A stretch of DNA of 64,000 bases from Bacteroidia bacterium (GCA_030430205.1 JAUIGE010000008.1:62001-126000), one strand, 5' to 3'. Positions 34,839-43,047 are shown, numbered from the stretch's first letter. The notes: generated by a model not told the origin, from the sequence alone. A program made the numbers and translations.

Positions 34839-35492
34839 ATGTTAGCCTCTTATTCTTTCAACAAATTTGAACATCAGCCAATAAATAATACCCCTGGTTT
34901 TCCCAATTTGCATTTATTGGAAGGAGAAGAAATTGACACAGGCTCATTTGCCCCTGCAATCATCCATGCTTATAATCGTATCCAATTGCGGTACTTTCAA
35001 TGGGGGCTTATACCCGCCTGGTCCCGCGAAGCTGCTATGGGTAAAAACCGAAAAACGGCCGCAGCCAGAAACATATTCCAACGTCCTTCCTTCCAGCACG
35101 CTATTCGCCAACAGCGTTGCCTGATCCCAGCTGACAGTTTCATCTTTACAAAAGATGCCTTGCACAAAAGCACACAATATGGCGTGAGCCTGATGCAGGA
35201 TGAAATGTTTTGTTTTGGAGGTATTTATGAATGCTGGGAAAGCCCCTCTGGTGAGCTTCGTTATAGCTTTGCCATCATCACGAAAGAATTGCCTCAGGCG
35301 CATCCTCAGTTCGGCAAGCAGATTCCCCTTATTTTGCCTAAACACCAGGAGAAAAGCTGGCTGAATCCTCAAACCAACCTGCAAAGTATCGCCAGAATCA
35401 TGGACAACTGCAAAATGCCTCAGGCCAAAATGGAAGTACTGCAGGTCAATATCGAAACAGGAAAAACTGTCCTGCACGAAATTGCAGCCTAA
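34839..35492 (+). CDS. SRAP/YedK (HMCES) family protein lacking the catalytic Cys2
   Basis: The 217-aa protein follows the SOS-response-associated-peptidase fold: FQWGLIPAW, then RPSFQHAIRQQRCLIPADSF, FGGIYECWES and the C-terminal KQIPLILPKHQEKSWLN. True SRAP proteins begin MCGR, and Cys2 forms the DNA-protein crosslink at abasic sites. Here the start is MLASYSF with Leu at position 2, and the usual NARxE segment reads AARN. The Glu of the YEW-type motif is kept. The codon assignment was checked (ATG TTA GCC). It is either a non-catalytic abasic-site binder or a repurposed paralogue. Confidence 0.8.
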   Translation: MLASYSFNKFEHQPINNTPGFPNLHLLEGEEIDTGSFAPAIIHAYNRIQLRYFQWGLIPAWSREAAMGKNRKTAAARNIFQRPSFQHAIRQQRCLIPADSFIFTKDALHKSTQYGVSLMQDEMFCFGGIYECWESPSGELRYSFAIITKELPQAHPQFGKQIPLILPKHQEKSWLNPQTNLQSIARIMDNCKMPQAKMEVLQVNIETGKTVLHEIAA

Positions 35493-35510
35493 ACCTATCA
35501 AGCTCTGCGC

Positions 35511-35587
35511 CCGAAACCCGAAACCCGAAACCCGAAACCCAAAACCCGAAACCCGAAACCCGAAACCCGAAACCCAAAACCCAAAAC
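35511..35587 (+). repeat. 7-bp tandem repeat CCGAAAC, 11 units
   Basis: Eleven consecutive heptamers CCGAAAC/CCAAAAC start 18 nt after the SRAP-like stop codon. It is the same unit as at 30534, 56373 and 57076, here in pure form and noncoding. Confidence 0.95.
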
Positions 35588-35630
35588 AACAATTACTAGC
35601 TGACCTATTATATACGTCTGAATTTGGAGG

Positions 35631-35670
35631 AAGCCTTATGAATCCCGCTCGGGATTTGTAGGCTTTTTTG
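35631..35670 (+). terminator. Intrinsic terminator downstream of the SRAP-like gene
   Basis: AAGCCT and ATCCCG in the left arm pair with CGGGAT and AGGCTT in the right arm around a CT loop, with an imperfect middle, followed by T5. Transcription of the SRAP-like gene would pass through the 7-bp array before ending here. Confidence 0.75.
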
Positions 35671-35689
35671 TTTGGGGAGAGGGGAGAGC

Positions 35690-35801
35690 AGAGAACAGAG
35701 AGTAGAGAACAGAGAGTAGAGAACAGAGAGTAGAGAACAGAGAATAGAGAACAGAGAGTAGAGAACAGAGAGTAGAGAGTAGAGAACAGAGAGTAGAGAC
35801 G
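35690..35801. repeat. 7-bp tandem repeat AGAGAAC/AGAGAGT, 16 units, alternating
   Basis: Sixteen heptamers run head to tail, mostly strictly alternating AGAGAAC and AGAGAGT, so there is a 14-bp higher-order period. The array ends 4 nt before the TAA stop of the DUF1684 gene on the opposite strand. Confidence 0.95.
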
Positions 35802-35805
35802 GACT

Positions 35806-36444
35806 TTACTTTGCCATTTTCTCTCCTGCCCTGATCTCAATCAGCAGGTTATTTTCTTTGGGAGGGATGGGGCATATAAAGCCCTCATTATAAACGCAAT
35901 ATGGATTATAAGCTTTATTAAAATCCAGACGGATTTCTGCCAGGCTATTCAGATCAACTTCAAGGTCCATGTATCGGCCACCACCATAGGTTTCGGCACC
36001 TGAGGTCAGATCTTTGAAGGGAATGAATAATTCTTTTACAGAAGGGTCCAGGTAGCGATAGGCAATCAACCGATGGTTAAGGCCCTGCAAGCTGAATTGA
36101 AAACTACCAGCAACTATCATTTTTCGTTCTGCACCACTTGTCGTCATGAGTGAGAGCGTATCCTTGCCTTCCGCAGCAACAAACTTCGCATCAACAATAT
36201 ATTGGATGTTGGGTTCAAAGTAGGTCAGTCCCTGAAAGGCTGCTCTATTCGCTTCAGGGATAGGTGAATCTTTGGCCTGCTTGAATTGTGCATCCTTATC
36301 GGCACGCGTAGTTTGAAGTCCTTTGATATAGGGACTTTCAGAAGTTTGCCTGGTTTGAAGAATGATAAGCAGCAGAAAAAGTGCAGCCACAGCAAACATG
36401 ATGTAGGTACTGTATTTTTTGTTATTGATTTGCATTTGCCTCAA
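35806..36444 (-). CDS. DUF1684 domain protein
   Basis: The 212-aa protein has an N-terminal membrane anchor or signal (YIMFAVAALFLLLIILQ). The DUF1684 core follows, with LTYFEPNIQYIVDAKF, LIAYRYLDPSVKELFIPFKDLTSGAETYGGGRYMDLE and FNKAYNPYCVYNEGFICPIPPKENNL, the last matching the conserved NPYCAY...CP.PP.EN motif. DUF1684 proteins are usually extracytoplasmic; their biochemical role is unknown. The 3' end adjoins a 7-bp repeat array. Confidence 0.85.
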   Translation of the reverse strand: MRQMQINNKKYSTYIMFAVAALFLLLIILQTRQTSESPYIKGLQTTRADKDAQFKQAKDSPIPEANRAAFQGLTYFEPNIQYIVDAKFVAAEGKDTLSLMTTSGAERKMIVAGSFQFSLQGLNHRLIAYRYLDPSVKELFIPFKDLTSGAETYGGGRYMDLEVDLNSLAEIRLDFNKAYNPYCVYNEGFICPIPPKENNLLIEIRAGEKMAK

Positions 36445-36571
36445 TTAAATGAATCATCAGACAAAGGTAAACAAGCCTGGCGATTTGTATTTCTGTATTG
36501 TGATTTTCTTGCATACTTCTTACTCGATTCATCTGTTTTCAGCATAAAAAAGGGCGTTCAGGTCAAAAATA

Positions 36572-36608
36572 CCTAGTTCTAGGGAGAGTCTATCACTAAT
36601 ACTAGTGA
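36572..36608. promoter_or_regulatory. Inverted repeats upstream of the RiPP precursor genes
   Basis: CCTAG-TT-CTAGG (36572-36583) and TCACTA-ATAC-TAGTGA (36593-36608) are two small perfect dyads about 70-105 nt before the first precursor ATG. Their place suggests an operator for the locus. No regulator gene is adjacent. Confidence 0.35.
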
Positions 36609-36676
36609 CCGATATTTTTATGCCTATAGCTAGTTTTATGTTGTCTTTCATTTAACAAATAATCATAAAACAAATC

Positions 36677-36910
36677 ATGAAATCAACACCTAAAAAAAAT
36701 CCAACGGACTCCCTTTTGGCCGCATTCAGCAGTGAAGAATTAATTGAAAAGGAAAGCCTTTATCACATTAAAGGAGGTCAGGGCACGGGACCGACTGGTA
36801 AAGAGAGGGAGACAAATGATGCCCACACGGAGGGCGATATTGGCAATTGCGACAATGATACCCGGCGGGCATTAGACCCGTGGCAAGAACCAGAACTTCC
36901 AAGTCATTAA
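36677..36910 (+). CDS. RiPP precursor peptide 1 (grasp-with-spasm type, double-glycine leader)
   Basis: The 77-aa peptide has a leader of about 34 residues ending in LYHIKGG, the double-glycine cleavage site used by C39 peptidase exporters, and an acidic core. The core shares DAHTxGDIGNCDNDT with precursor 2 (positions about 48-62). This Thr/Asp/Glu-rich stretch with one Cys is what an ATP-grasp ligase would crosslink by ester or amide bonds. The leader (LLAAFSSEELIEKESL) is also conserved between the two. It is probably exported by the downstream C39 ABC transporter. Confidence 0.85.
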   Translation: MKSTPKKNPTDSLLAAFSSEELIEKESLYHIKGGQGTGPTGKERETNDAHTEGDIGNCDNDTRRALDPWQEPELPSH

Positions 36911-36966
36911 TTGTTTTTTTTGATTTTCAACACCTCCTAAAGAAGAAGAATTAACATACAAAGACC

Positions 36967-37179
36967 ATGAAACGTCTCACGTCAAAAAAACAATCAGATA
37001 CCCTTCTCAAAGCCTTCAATAATGAAGAGTTAATTGAGAAGAGAAATCTTCACAGAATTAAAGGAGGTAGCGAAGCCAGCCACTACAAGATCGAGACCGA
37101 TGATGCCCATACCATAGGGGATATTGGAAATTGCGATAATGACACAAAGTGGGCAAGGGACAAGCCGGAACTGAATTAA
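36967..37179 (+). CDS. RiPP precursor peptide 2 (grasp-with-spasm type, double-glycine leader)
   Basis: The 70-aa peptide is a paralogue of the one 57 nt upstream. The leader ends LHRIKGG; the core contains IETDDAHTIGDIGNCDNDT. Identity is highest in the core around DAHT-GDIGNCDNDT, whereas the residues just after GG differ (SEASHYK versus QGTGPTGKE). A duplicated precursor with a conserved acidic core fits a graspetide-like product. Confidence 0.85.
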   Translation: MKRLTSKKQSDTLLKAFNNEELIEKRNLHRIKGGSEASHYKIETDDAHTIGDIGNCDNDTKWARDKPELN

Positions 37180-37187
37180 GAGGATGT

Positions 37188-37986
37188 ATGATTTATATTT
37201 TCTCAGATGAACATGACTTCAGTACCAATGAAGTTATTGATTGGTTGATTTATTACAATTATCCCTTTCTCAGAATCAACCAGGATGATAAAGAAGCCAT
37301 TGAATCGCTGTGTACACACTTGTCTACCCTGAGTATGCAACTTGAGCCTGGCAGGGAAACATGGCATCCTGGTACCTCCTACTCTTGTGAGCGCTAATAT
37401 GGATCAGATCCGGGCATTTTTTCAGGAAAATAATCAGGATATCATCAGCAAGTCACTCTTTGAGGTTGTACAACCCGAAGGCGTATTAGAGGAAGGATTT
37501 CTGATAAGGGGACTCACAGAAAGAATCCAGCATCTGGATGATTTTCCCAATGCTTTTTTCCCTACCCTTTTCCAAAAAAACATCCACAAAAAGTATGAAC
37601 TCCGAATCTTTTACCTCAAGGGAAAATGCTACTCAGCGGCCATGTTTACGCAGGGAAACGAAAAGACAGTGGTTGACTTCAGGAATTATGATGATGAAAA
37701 ACCGACCCGGATCGTTCCTTTCCAACTTCCGGGAGAATTGGAGGAAAAACTGATCCTGCTCATGGATGAATTAGAGCTAAACAATGGCTCTATTGACATG
37801 ATAAAAGGGCTGGACGGCGAATACTATTTCCTTGAAATCAACCCGGTAGGGCAATATGGCTTCATTTCAGGCCCTTGCAACTACAACCTCAACAAAGTGA
37901 TTGCAGAAGAATTAATCCATATCTACGATGGCAAAATTTCAGATAAAAGACAATCCTCTCATTCCCTACACCTATCACCTCAATGA
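37188..37986 (+). pseudogene. Grasp-with-spasm ATP-grasp peptide maturase, frameshifted (GwsG-like)
   Basis: Two overlapping frames together give one ATP-grasp maturase. Frame A (37188-37397) starts MIYIFSDEHDFSTNEVIDWL, the typical GwsG N-terminus with YNYPFLRIN. Frame B, readable from about 37333 to 37986, contains NLSLAGKHGILVPPTLVSAN, then KNIHKKYELRIFYLKGKCYSAAMF, IDMIKGLDGEYYFLEINPVGQYG and the C-terminal IAEELI. ATP-grasp ligands (E-IN-P) are intact. The frames meet near 37330-37340, and the combined length (about 265 aa) is short for the family, so a frameshift plus an internal deletion is likely. A sequencing error could explain the shift alone. Confidence 0.75.
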
Positions 37987-38104
37987 AGTCTCTTTTAATA
38001 AAGACAGAAATATCAAGGCATTGAGATGGAAAATCGTTTCATGCAAAACATATAAGGCCAAAATGATTGCCCATCTCCCACCTAAATCCATTAGCCATCT
38101 ATGA
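37928..38104 (+). CDS. Small ORF between the two RiPP maturases (58 aa)
   Basis: An ATG at 37928 opens a 58-codon frame reading MAKFQIKDNPLIPYTYHLNE, with later NIKALRWKIVSC and KMIAHLPPKSISHL. It overlaps the end of the ATP-grasp frame by 59 nt, and its TGA overlaps the ATG of the SPASM gene as ATGA. That layout suggests translational coupling and a real gene. I recognise no family. It may be an intact small partner or the remnant of a larger one. Confidence 0.5.
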   Translation: MAKFQIKDNPLIPYTYHLNEVSFNKDRNIKALRWKIVSCKTYKAKMIAHLPPKSISHL

Positions 38105-38736
38105 AAGCGACCTATTTCACTTTATATCCCAATTGTTTTTTGACAAGAGGTCAGGTCGAAAATATCATACTTGACACACATAGAGGCAGGTATTTGCCAA
38201 TCAAAAGTCAAATAGCAGATTTGCTTGAAAATGAATTAAAAACCCAGCCTGTCTCCCAGGTGAAGAGTTTATATCCCGGATGGATCAAAGGACTGGATGC
38301 CTACCTGAATCATTTCGTGGAAAATGAATATGGCTTTTATACGGAGGAACCGCATCATTTTCCTACCTATGATCTCAATTTCCATCATCCAGGGGTTATT
38401 TTTAATTCCATCATAGCGATTGAATCCGTCGAAGATTTTGACTACCAACTCCTTTTCCAGGATTTATTGGAATTGGGGGCAGGAAATATCAAAAATTACC
38501 TGACACACACCCAAACATTTGGGAATGTGGCCAGAGATTCCATTCGGGATATAGTGGAAAGTCCTGACTTTCAGGAGAAATGGCATATCAGCAATGACCA
38601 GATCGCCAAATGCCGAACCTGCCAGTTTCGCTATATGTGCATCAGCAATTCGGATATCGTGTTTAAGGATGGCAAATACTACAAAGTAGATGATTGCTCT
38701 TTTGATCCCCTGACCAATCGTTGGGCATCCACTTAG
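38101..38736 (+). CDS. Grasp-with-spasm SPASM-domain peptide maturase, short form (GwsS-like)
   Basis: The 211-aa protein starts YFTLYPNCFLTRGQVENIILDTHRG, as in GwsS maturases, and has the C-terminal auxiliary-cluster segment WHISNDQIAKCRTCQFRYMCISN, then DDCSFDPLTNRW. Typical family members are much longer and have a middle radical-SAM-like region and an extra NC motif before FGNI. Here the sequence jumps from LELGAGNIK directly to NYLTHTQTFGNV and lacks that Cys. An internal deletion or a minimal variant is implied. The product may be inactive. Confidence 0.7.
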   Translation: MKATYFTLYPNCFLTRGQVENIILDTHRGRYLPIKSQIADLLENELKTQPVSQVKSLYPGWIKGLDAYLNHFVENEYGFYTEEPHHFPTYDLNFHHPGVIFNSIIAIESVEDFDYQLLFQDLLELGAGNIKNYLTHTQTFGNVARDSIRDIVESPDFQEKWHISNDQIAKCRTCQFRYMCISNSDIVFKDGKYYKVDDCSFDPLTNRWAST

Positions 38737-38766
38737 GAAAGAGAAATCCATGGCAAAAAGTAACTC

Positions 38767-40953
38767 ATGTCAAAATTTCCATTCTACCAGCAACTCGACA
38801 CCATGGATTGCGGGCCCACCTGCGTCCGCATGCTTGCCAAACATTATGGCAAGCATTTTTCAGGACAAAGCCTACGGAAAAAAGGATACACAAATCGGGA
38901 AGGCACTTCCCTGCTGAGTATCAGCAATCTTGCTGAAGAAATAGGCTTCCGTACCCTTGCGGTTAAAATCGGTTTTCAAAAATTGGCCAAGGAAGTACCT
39001 CTTCCGGCGATTGTCCACTGGAATCAGGATCACTTTGTAGTAGTACATAAAATAAAAGGGGACAAAATCTTTGTTGCAGATCCGGGGTTTGGCCTGACCT
39101 CTTTCAAAAAAGAAGAATTTCTCAAGTTCTGGGCCAGCGACCAATCTCGCAATGACCTCAAAGGGGTTGTCCTCCTGCTTGAGCCTACTCCTGACTTTTT
39201 TGACCAGAAGGATGAATACAAAAGAAAGGACAATTTATCTTTTCTGTTTCGCTACCTTTTTCAGTATAAAAAGCATGTTCTTCAATTGATCCTGGGATTA
39301 TTGATGGGAAGCCTGCTTCAGTTGATATTCCCTTTCCTCACCCAGGCGGTAGTTGACTTCGGTATAGGAACCCGAAACCTGGATTTTGTGTACCTGATTC
39401 TGATAGCTCAGCTTGTACTTTTTAGCAGCCAAACAGCGGTAGAATTCATCCGAGCCTGGATTTTGATCCATATAAGCACGCGTATCAATATTTCCATTAT
39501 CTCTGATTTTCTGATCAAACTGATGAAGCTGTCCATCAGCTTTTTTGACTCCAAACAAATTGGAGATTTGATTCAACGGATTCAAGATCACCAGAGAATA
39601 GAATCATTTCTGACGGCTTCGGTATTGAATTCCCTTTTCTCCTTTTTTTCCTTAACAATCTTTGGGTTTGTCTTAGCTTTTTACAGCATCACGATTTTTT
39701 CCATTTTCCTGATAGGAAGCATTGCGTATGTTGGCTGGGTATTGCTTTTTCTGAAAAGGAGAGCCAAACTGGACCACCAGAGCTTCGCTCAAATGGCTGC
39801 TGAACAGAGCAATATCATTCAGCTTCTTACTGGCATGCAGGAGATCAAGCTCAATAATATAGAGCGGGAAGAACGCTGGAAATGGGAAAGAATTCAGGCT
39901 CGGCTTTTCCGCATCAACCTCAAAAAACTGGCATTGAGCCAATACCAACAAGGTGGTGGGCGCTTTATCACCCAAACCCAGAATATCATCATCTCTTTTC
40001 TTGCAGCAAAGGCTGTGATAGATGGCAATATGACTTTGGGTATGATGATGGCTGTAACTTATATTTCAGGCCAGTTGATTGGCCCGATCAGCCAGTTGAT
40101 TGGCTTTATACAGCAAGCCCAGGATGCAAAAATCAGCCTGGAAAGATTGGGGGAAATTCACAACCAGACCGATGAAGAGCCTCCTGGCGAAACGCTTTTA
40201 AGCGAACTCCCTCTCAATAAATCTATACGCGTTGAAAATCTCCATTTTCGCTATGGCGGGCCTGATTCGCCTGAAGTCCTTTCAGACATCAATCTGGAGA
40301 TAAGCGAAGGCAAGACGACGGCCATCGTTGGGATGAGTGGAAGTGGTAAAACCACTTTGATTAAATTATTGCTCAAATTTTATCAGCCCCAACAAGGGCG
40401 TATCAAAGTAGGAGCGGCAAGTCTGGAACATCTCAGCAATTGGGTATGGAGGGAAGCCTGTGGAACGGTCATGCAGGATGGCTTTATTTTTTCAGAATCT
40501 ATCGCCCATAATATTGCCCTGGAGACCCCCATCGACAAGCAAAAGCTTCTCCATTCAGTGATAGTAGCCAATATCCTCGATTTCATCGAATCTCTCCCCC
40601 TGGGATTCAATACGCAATTAGGAATTGATGGCGTGAGCCTAAGTGCAGGGCAAAAGCAACGAATCCTGATAGCCAGAGCCGTTTATAAGAACCCCCAATA
40701 CTTGTTTTTTGATGAAGCCACTAATGCGCTGGATGCCAACAACGAAAAGATCATCATGCAACGACTGGATTCCTTTTTGGAAGGAAAAACAGTGGTGGTC
40801 GTTGCCCATAGGTTAAGCACTGTCAAGCATGCAGATATGATTGTTGTACTGGCAAATGGTCGCATGGTAGAGCGTGGGACGCATGAAGAACTCACTTCCA
40901 TGCGAGGCGCATATTATGAGTTGGTTAAAAATCAATTAGAGCTTGGGACATGA
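38767..40953 (+). CDS. Peptidase C39-containing ABC exporter (bacteriocin/RiPP transporter)
   Basis: The 728-aa protein has an N-terminal C39 protease with catalytic Cys in TMDCGPTCVRML, His in DHFVVVHK and Asp in VADPGFG (residues about 1-130). A six-helix ABC membrane domain follows (about 160-440), then a nucleotide-binding domain with Walker A GMSGSGKTT, signature LSAGQKQR, Walker B YLFFDEATNALD and H-loop VVAHRLS. It cleaves GG leaders during export, fitting the two upstream precursors. It appears intact although the maturases look damaged. The ATGA overlap with the next gene indicates coupling. Confidence 0.95.
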   Translation: MSKFPFYQQLDTMDCGPTCVRMLAKHYGKHFSGQSLRKKGYTNREGTSLLSISNLAEEIGFRTLAVKIGFQKLAKEVPLPAIVHWNQDHFVVVHKIKGDKIFVADPGFGLTSFKKEEFLKFWASDQSRNDLKGVVLLLEPTPDFFDQKDEYKRKDNLSFLFRYLFQYKKHVLQLILGLLMGSLLQLIFPFLTQAVVDFGIGTRNLDFVYLILIAQLVLFSSQTAVEFIRAWILIHISTRINISIISDFLIKLMKLSISFFDSKQIGDLIQRIQDHQRIESFLTASVLNSLFSFFSLTIFGFVLAFYSITIFSIFLIGSIAYVGWVLLFLKRRAKLDHQSFAQMAAEQSNIIQLLTGMQEIKLNNIEREERWKWERIQARLFRINLKKLALSQYQQGGGRFITQTQNIIISFLAAKAVIDGNMTLGMMMAVTYISGQLIGPISQLIGFIQQAQDAKISLERLGEIHNQTDEEPPGETLLSELPLNKSIRVENLHFRYGGPDSPEVLSDINLEISEGKTTAIVGMSGSGKTTLIKLLLKFYQPQQGRIKVGAASLEHLSNWVWREACGTVMQDGFIFSESIAHNIALETPIDKQKLLHSVIVANILDFIESLPLGFNTQLGIDGVSLSAGQKQRILIARAVYKNPQYLFFDEATNALDANNEKIIMQRLDSFLEGKTVVVVAHRLSTVKHADMIVVLANGRMVERGTHEELTSMRGAYYELVKNQLELGT

Positions 40954-42254
40954 GCATTTCAAAAGATTTTCGTGACAATCAGGAATATAAACCCATCGAA
41001 ATTCGCTCCGAAGAAGTGCAGGAAATCATGGGCCAAATTCCTCATTGGATTCTCCGCTGGGGCATCAGCTTTTTATTTTTGGCGCTGCTGGCTGTGCTGG
41101 TTCTGGCCTGGTTTATACGATTTCCCGATATCCTTACAGCTCAGCTTGTTATTTCCACCAACCCTCCTCCCCTGCGATTAGAAGCGCCCAATTCGGGCAA
41201 AATTGTGCATTTCTTTGTCGAAGAAGGCGAATCCGTACATACGGGTGACTGGCTGGGCGTGCTGGAAAGTCCAGCTAACTGGCGGCACATCCAACAACTG
41301 GAACACATTCTCTCCCAAACAGAAACGGACTCCCTATACCCCAAATTAACCCTGCTCCAGGACCTTCAACTGGGAAGTCTGCAGGATGGATTTTCGGCCC
41401 TGCAAAAAGCACTCGACTTCAAAGCCTTTTTCACTGCAAGTAAGTCCTTCCGTACCCAAACACAGAGCCTCAGCAGCCAGCAAGCAGCAGAGTTTCAAGC
41501 CTTAAATCAAAATATCTCAGAGCAACTGATATTCAAACAAAGAGAAGTAGCACTGGCCAAAAAAGATTTTGAAATCAATCAAAAACTTTTTGAAGACCAG
41601 GCTATTTCGCAAATGGAATTGGAGCGAATGGAGAAGGAATACATTCGTAAAAACATGGAAATCAAGCAATTGTCTGCTCAGGTTAACAGCAATAATGTTC
41701 AGATTCTGAATTACCAGCATGCTTTAGGAGAAAAGCATTTGCAAAATCAGGAAAATGAAATTTCCCTTAGCAGGCAAGTCCTCGAAAGTCGCAATCAGCT
41801 GCTTGCTGCCATCGCGATCTGGGAAAAAAATTATGTTCTTAAAGCCCCCGGACAGGGCTCCATCTATTATTTTGAGGCCTGGGCTCAAAACCAGGAAGTA
41901 GAGTTGGGTGTCCCAATATTTAGCCTAATCCCTGATACTGAACAAATTACCGGCCGAGCTACTGTAAATAAGCGGGGAGCCGGGAAGCTCAAAGCAGGCC
42001 AATCTGTAAATATCAAACTCGACAATTACGACTATAAGCAATTTGGTATGCTTACAGGCCATGTAGACCAGATTTCGCCCATTCCACAGGCAGAAAACTA
42101 CCTGATCAGCATATCTCTTGAAAATGGGCAGGAAACAACCTATGGCAAACAACTGGATTTCAAGGTTGAATTATCTGGCCAGGCAGAAATCATCACGGAG
42201 GAACTTCGGTTACTTGAGCGGATATTTTTTGAGGTGGCAAGGATGTATAAATGA
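40950..42254 (+). CDS. HlyD-family membrane fusion protein
   Basis: The 434-aa protein has one N-terminal helix (WGISFLFLALLAVLVLAWFI), a biotinyl-lipoyl-like domain (IVHFFVEEGESVHTGDWLGVLESP), a long coiled-coil (residues about 90-280) and a second lipoyl half (YVLKAPGQGSIYYFEAWAQNQEVELGVPIFSLIP). It links the C39 ABC exporter to an outer-membrane channel, which must be encoded elsewhere. It overlaps the exporter gene by 4 nt. Confidence 0.93.
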   Translation: MSISKDFRDNQEYKPIEIRSEEVQEIMGQIPHWILRWGISFLFLALLAVLVLAWFIRFPDILTAQLVISTNPPPLRLEAPNSGKIVHFFVEEGESVHTGDWLGVLESPANWRHIQQLEHILSQTETDSLYPKLTLLQDLQLGSLQDGFSALQKALDFKAFFTASKSFRTQTQSLSSQQAAEFQALNQNISEQLIFKQREVALAKKDFEINQKLFEDQAISQMELERMEKEYIRKNMEIKQLSAQVNSNNVQILNYQHALGEKHLQNQENEISLSRQVLESRNQLLAAIAIWEKNYVLKAPGQGSIYYFEAWAQNQEVELGVPIFSLIPDTEQITGRATVNKRGAGKLKAGQSVNIKLDNYDYKQFGMLTGHVDQISPIPQAENYLISISLENGQETTYGKQLDFKVELSGQAEIITEELRLLERIFFEVARMYK

Positions 42255-42255
42255 A

Positions 42256-42290
42256 AAGGACTTACACAAAATTGCGTAAGTCCTTGATTT
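42256..42290 (+). terminator. Intrinsic terminator after the RiPP locus
   Basis: AAGGACTTAC (42256-42265) pairs perfectly with GTAAGTCCTT (42276-42285) around a 10-nt loop and is followed by GATTTT. It begins 1 nt after the HlyD stop and ends 6 nt before the 3' end of tRNA-Val on the other strand. Confidence 0.85.
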
Positions 42291-42296
42291 TCAGGG

Positions 42297-42371
42297 TGGG
42301 GGATACTGGGCTCGAACCAGTGACCCCCTGCTTGTAAGGCAGGTGCTCTGAACCAACTGAGCTAATCCCCC
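42297..42371 (-). tRNA. tRNA-Val (anticodon UAC)
   Basis: On the minus strand the sequence folds as a full cloverleaf. The 7-bp acceptor GGGGGAT/ATCCCCC pairs, the D arm starts TAGCTCAGTTGG, and the anticodon stem CCTGC/GCAGG holds the loop CTTACAA, giving anticodon TAC. The T arm carries GGTTCGAGCC, and the discriminator is A at 42297. CCA is not encoded. Confidence 0.97.
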
Positions 42372-42615
42372 TGCTGCTTTTTTCAAAAGCTCTGCAAATG
42401 TAGAAGGGTCGGATATATGAAGCAAATATTATGGGCACTTTTTTTAAAAAAAATGTTCCGGGCAGCTGATTCATTTTCCTTTACCGAAAGGACAGCTGCT
42501 TTCAGATGGTATCACTCCGGTATTTTTAGCGAAAGGCAAATATTTTTAGTATTCCACTTGCCTGTTCTACAAAAATTTGCTTTCTTGCTATAAGAAACAA
42601 CAACCCAAAATCATT

Positions 42616-42990
42616 ATGACAAATACACTCAACTGGTTCGAAATTCCGACCAAAGACATTTCCCGCGCCTGCAAATTTTATGGCGCTGTATTGGGCCATG
42701 AGTTAATCCCAGAAAATATGGGCCCCTTTAAAATGGCGGTTATGTCTCCCGTGGAAGGTGCTGTTACAGGTGCACTGGTTGAATATGAAGAATATATTCC
42801 TTCAGACAAAGCAGGTCCCCTACTCTACCTCAATGGCGGTGATGACCTCCAACCGATGCTGGACCGCGCTGCGGCGGCAGGAGCCAAAATCGTCCAACCC
42901 AAAACCCAAATTTCCCCGGAAGTAGGCTATATGGCCATCTTCATCGATACCGAAGGAAACCGAATGGCAATCCATTCCGCACCAGAATAA
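42616..42990 (+). CDS. VOC (glyoxalase/bleomycin-resistance-like) family protein
   Basis: The 124-aa single-domain VOC protein starts MTNTLNWFEIPTKDISRACKFY, followed by AVLGHELIPENMGPFKMAVM and AGAKIVQPKTQISPEVGYMAIFIDTEGNRMAIHS. These are the paired beta-alpha-beta-beta-beta modules with the usual terminal Gly-Asn. An in-frame upstream TTG-type start at 42577 is unlikely. The substrate is unknown. Confidence 0.88.
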   Translation: MTNTLNWFEIPTKDISRACKFYGAVLGHELIPENMGPFKMAVMSPVEGAVTGALVEYEEYIPSDKAGPLLYLNGGDDLQPMLDRAAAAGAKIVQPKTQISPEVGYMAIFIDTEGNRMAIHSAPE

Positions 42991-42999
42991 AATCTAACC

Positions 43000-43047
43000 C
43001 ATCCTCTCATCCTCTAATCTGCTCATCCTATCATCCTCTCATCCTCA
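43000..43047 (+). repeat. 8-bp tandem repeat (CATCCTCT family), 6 units
   Basis: Six octamers (CATCCTCT, CATCCTCT, AATCTGCT, CATCCTAT, CATCCTCT, CATCCTCA) occupy nearly the whole gap between the two VOC genes. The first base of the downstream ATG (43047) is the last base of the array. It is the complement of the ATGAGAGG form seen in ypdA. Confidence 0.88.

Noticed and set aside
35511-35801. Could the arrays at 35511 and 35690 be a CRISPR?
   Set aside because: Units are 7 bp without spacers; there are no 23-50 nt repeats with unique spacers and no cas genes in the window.
42262-42474. 70-codon minus-strand frame over tRNA-Val
   Set aside because: It reads through the tRNA (GISSVGSEHLPYKQGVTGSSPVSP is the usual tRNA-derived artefact).
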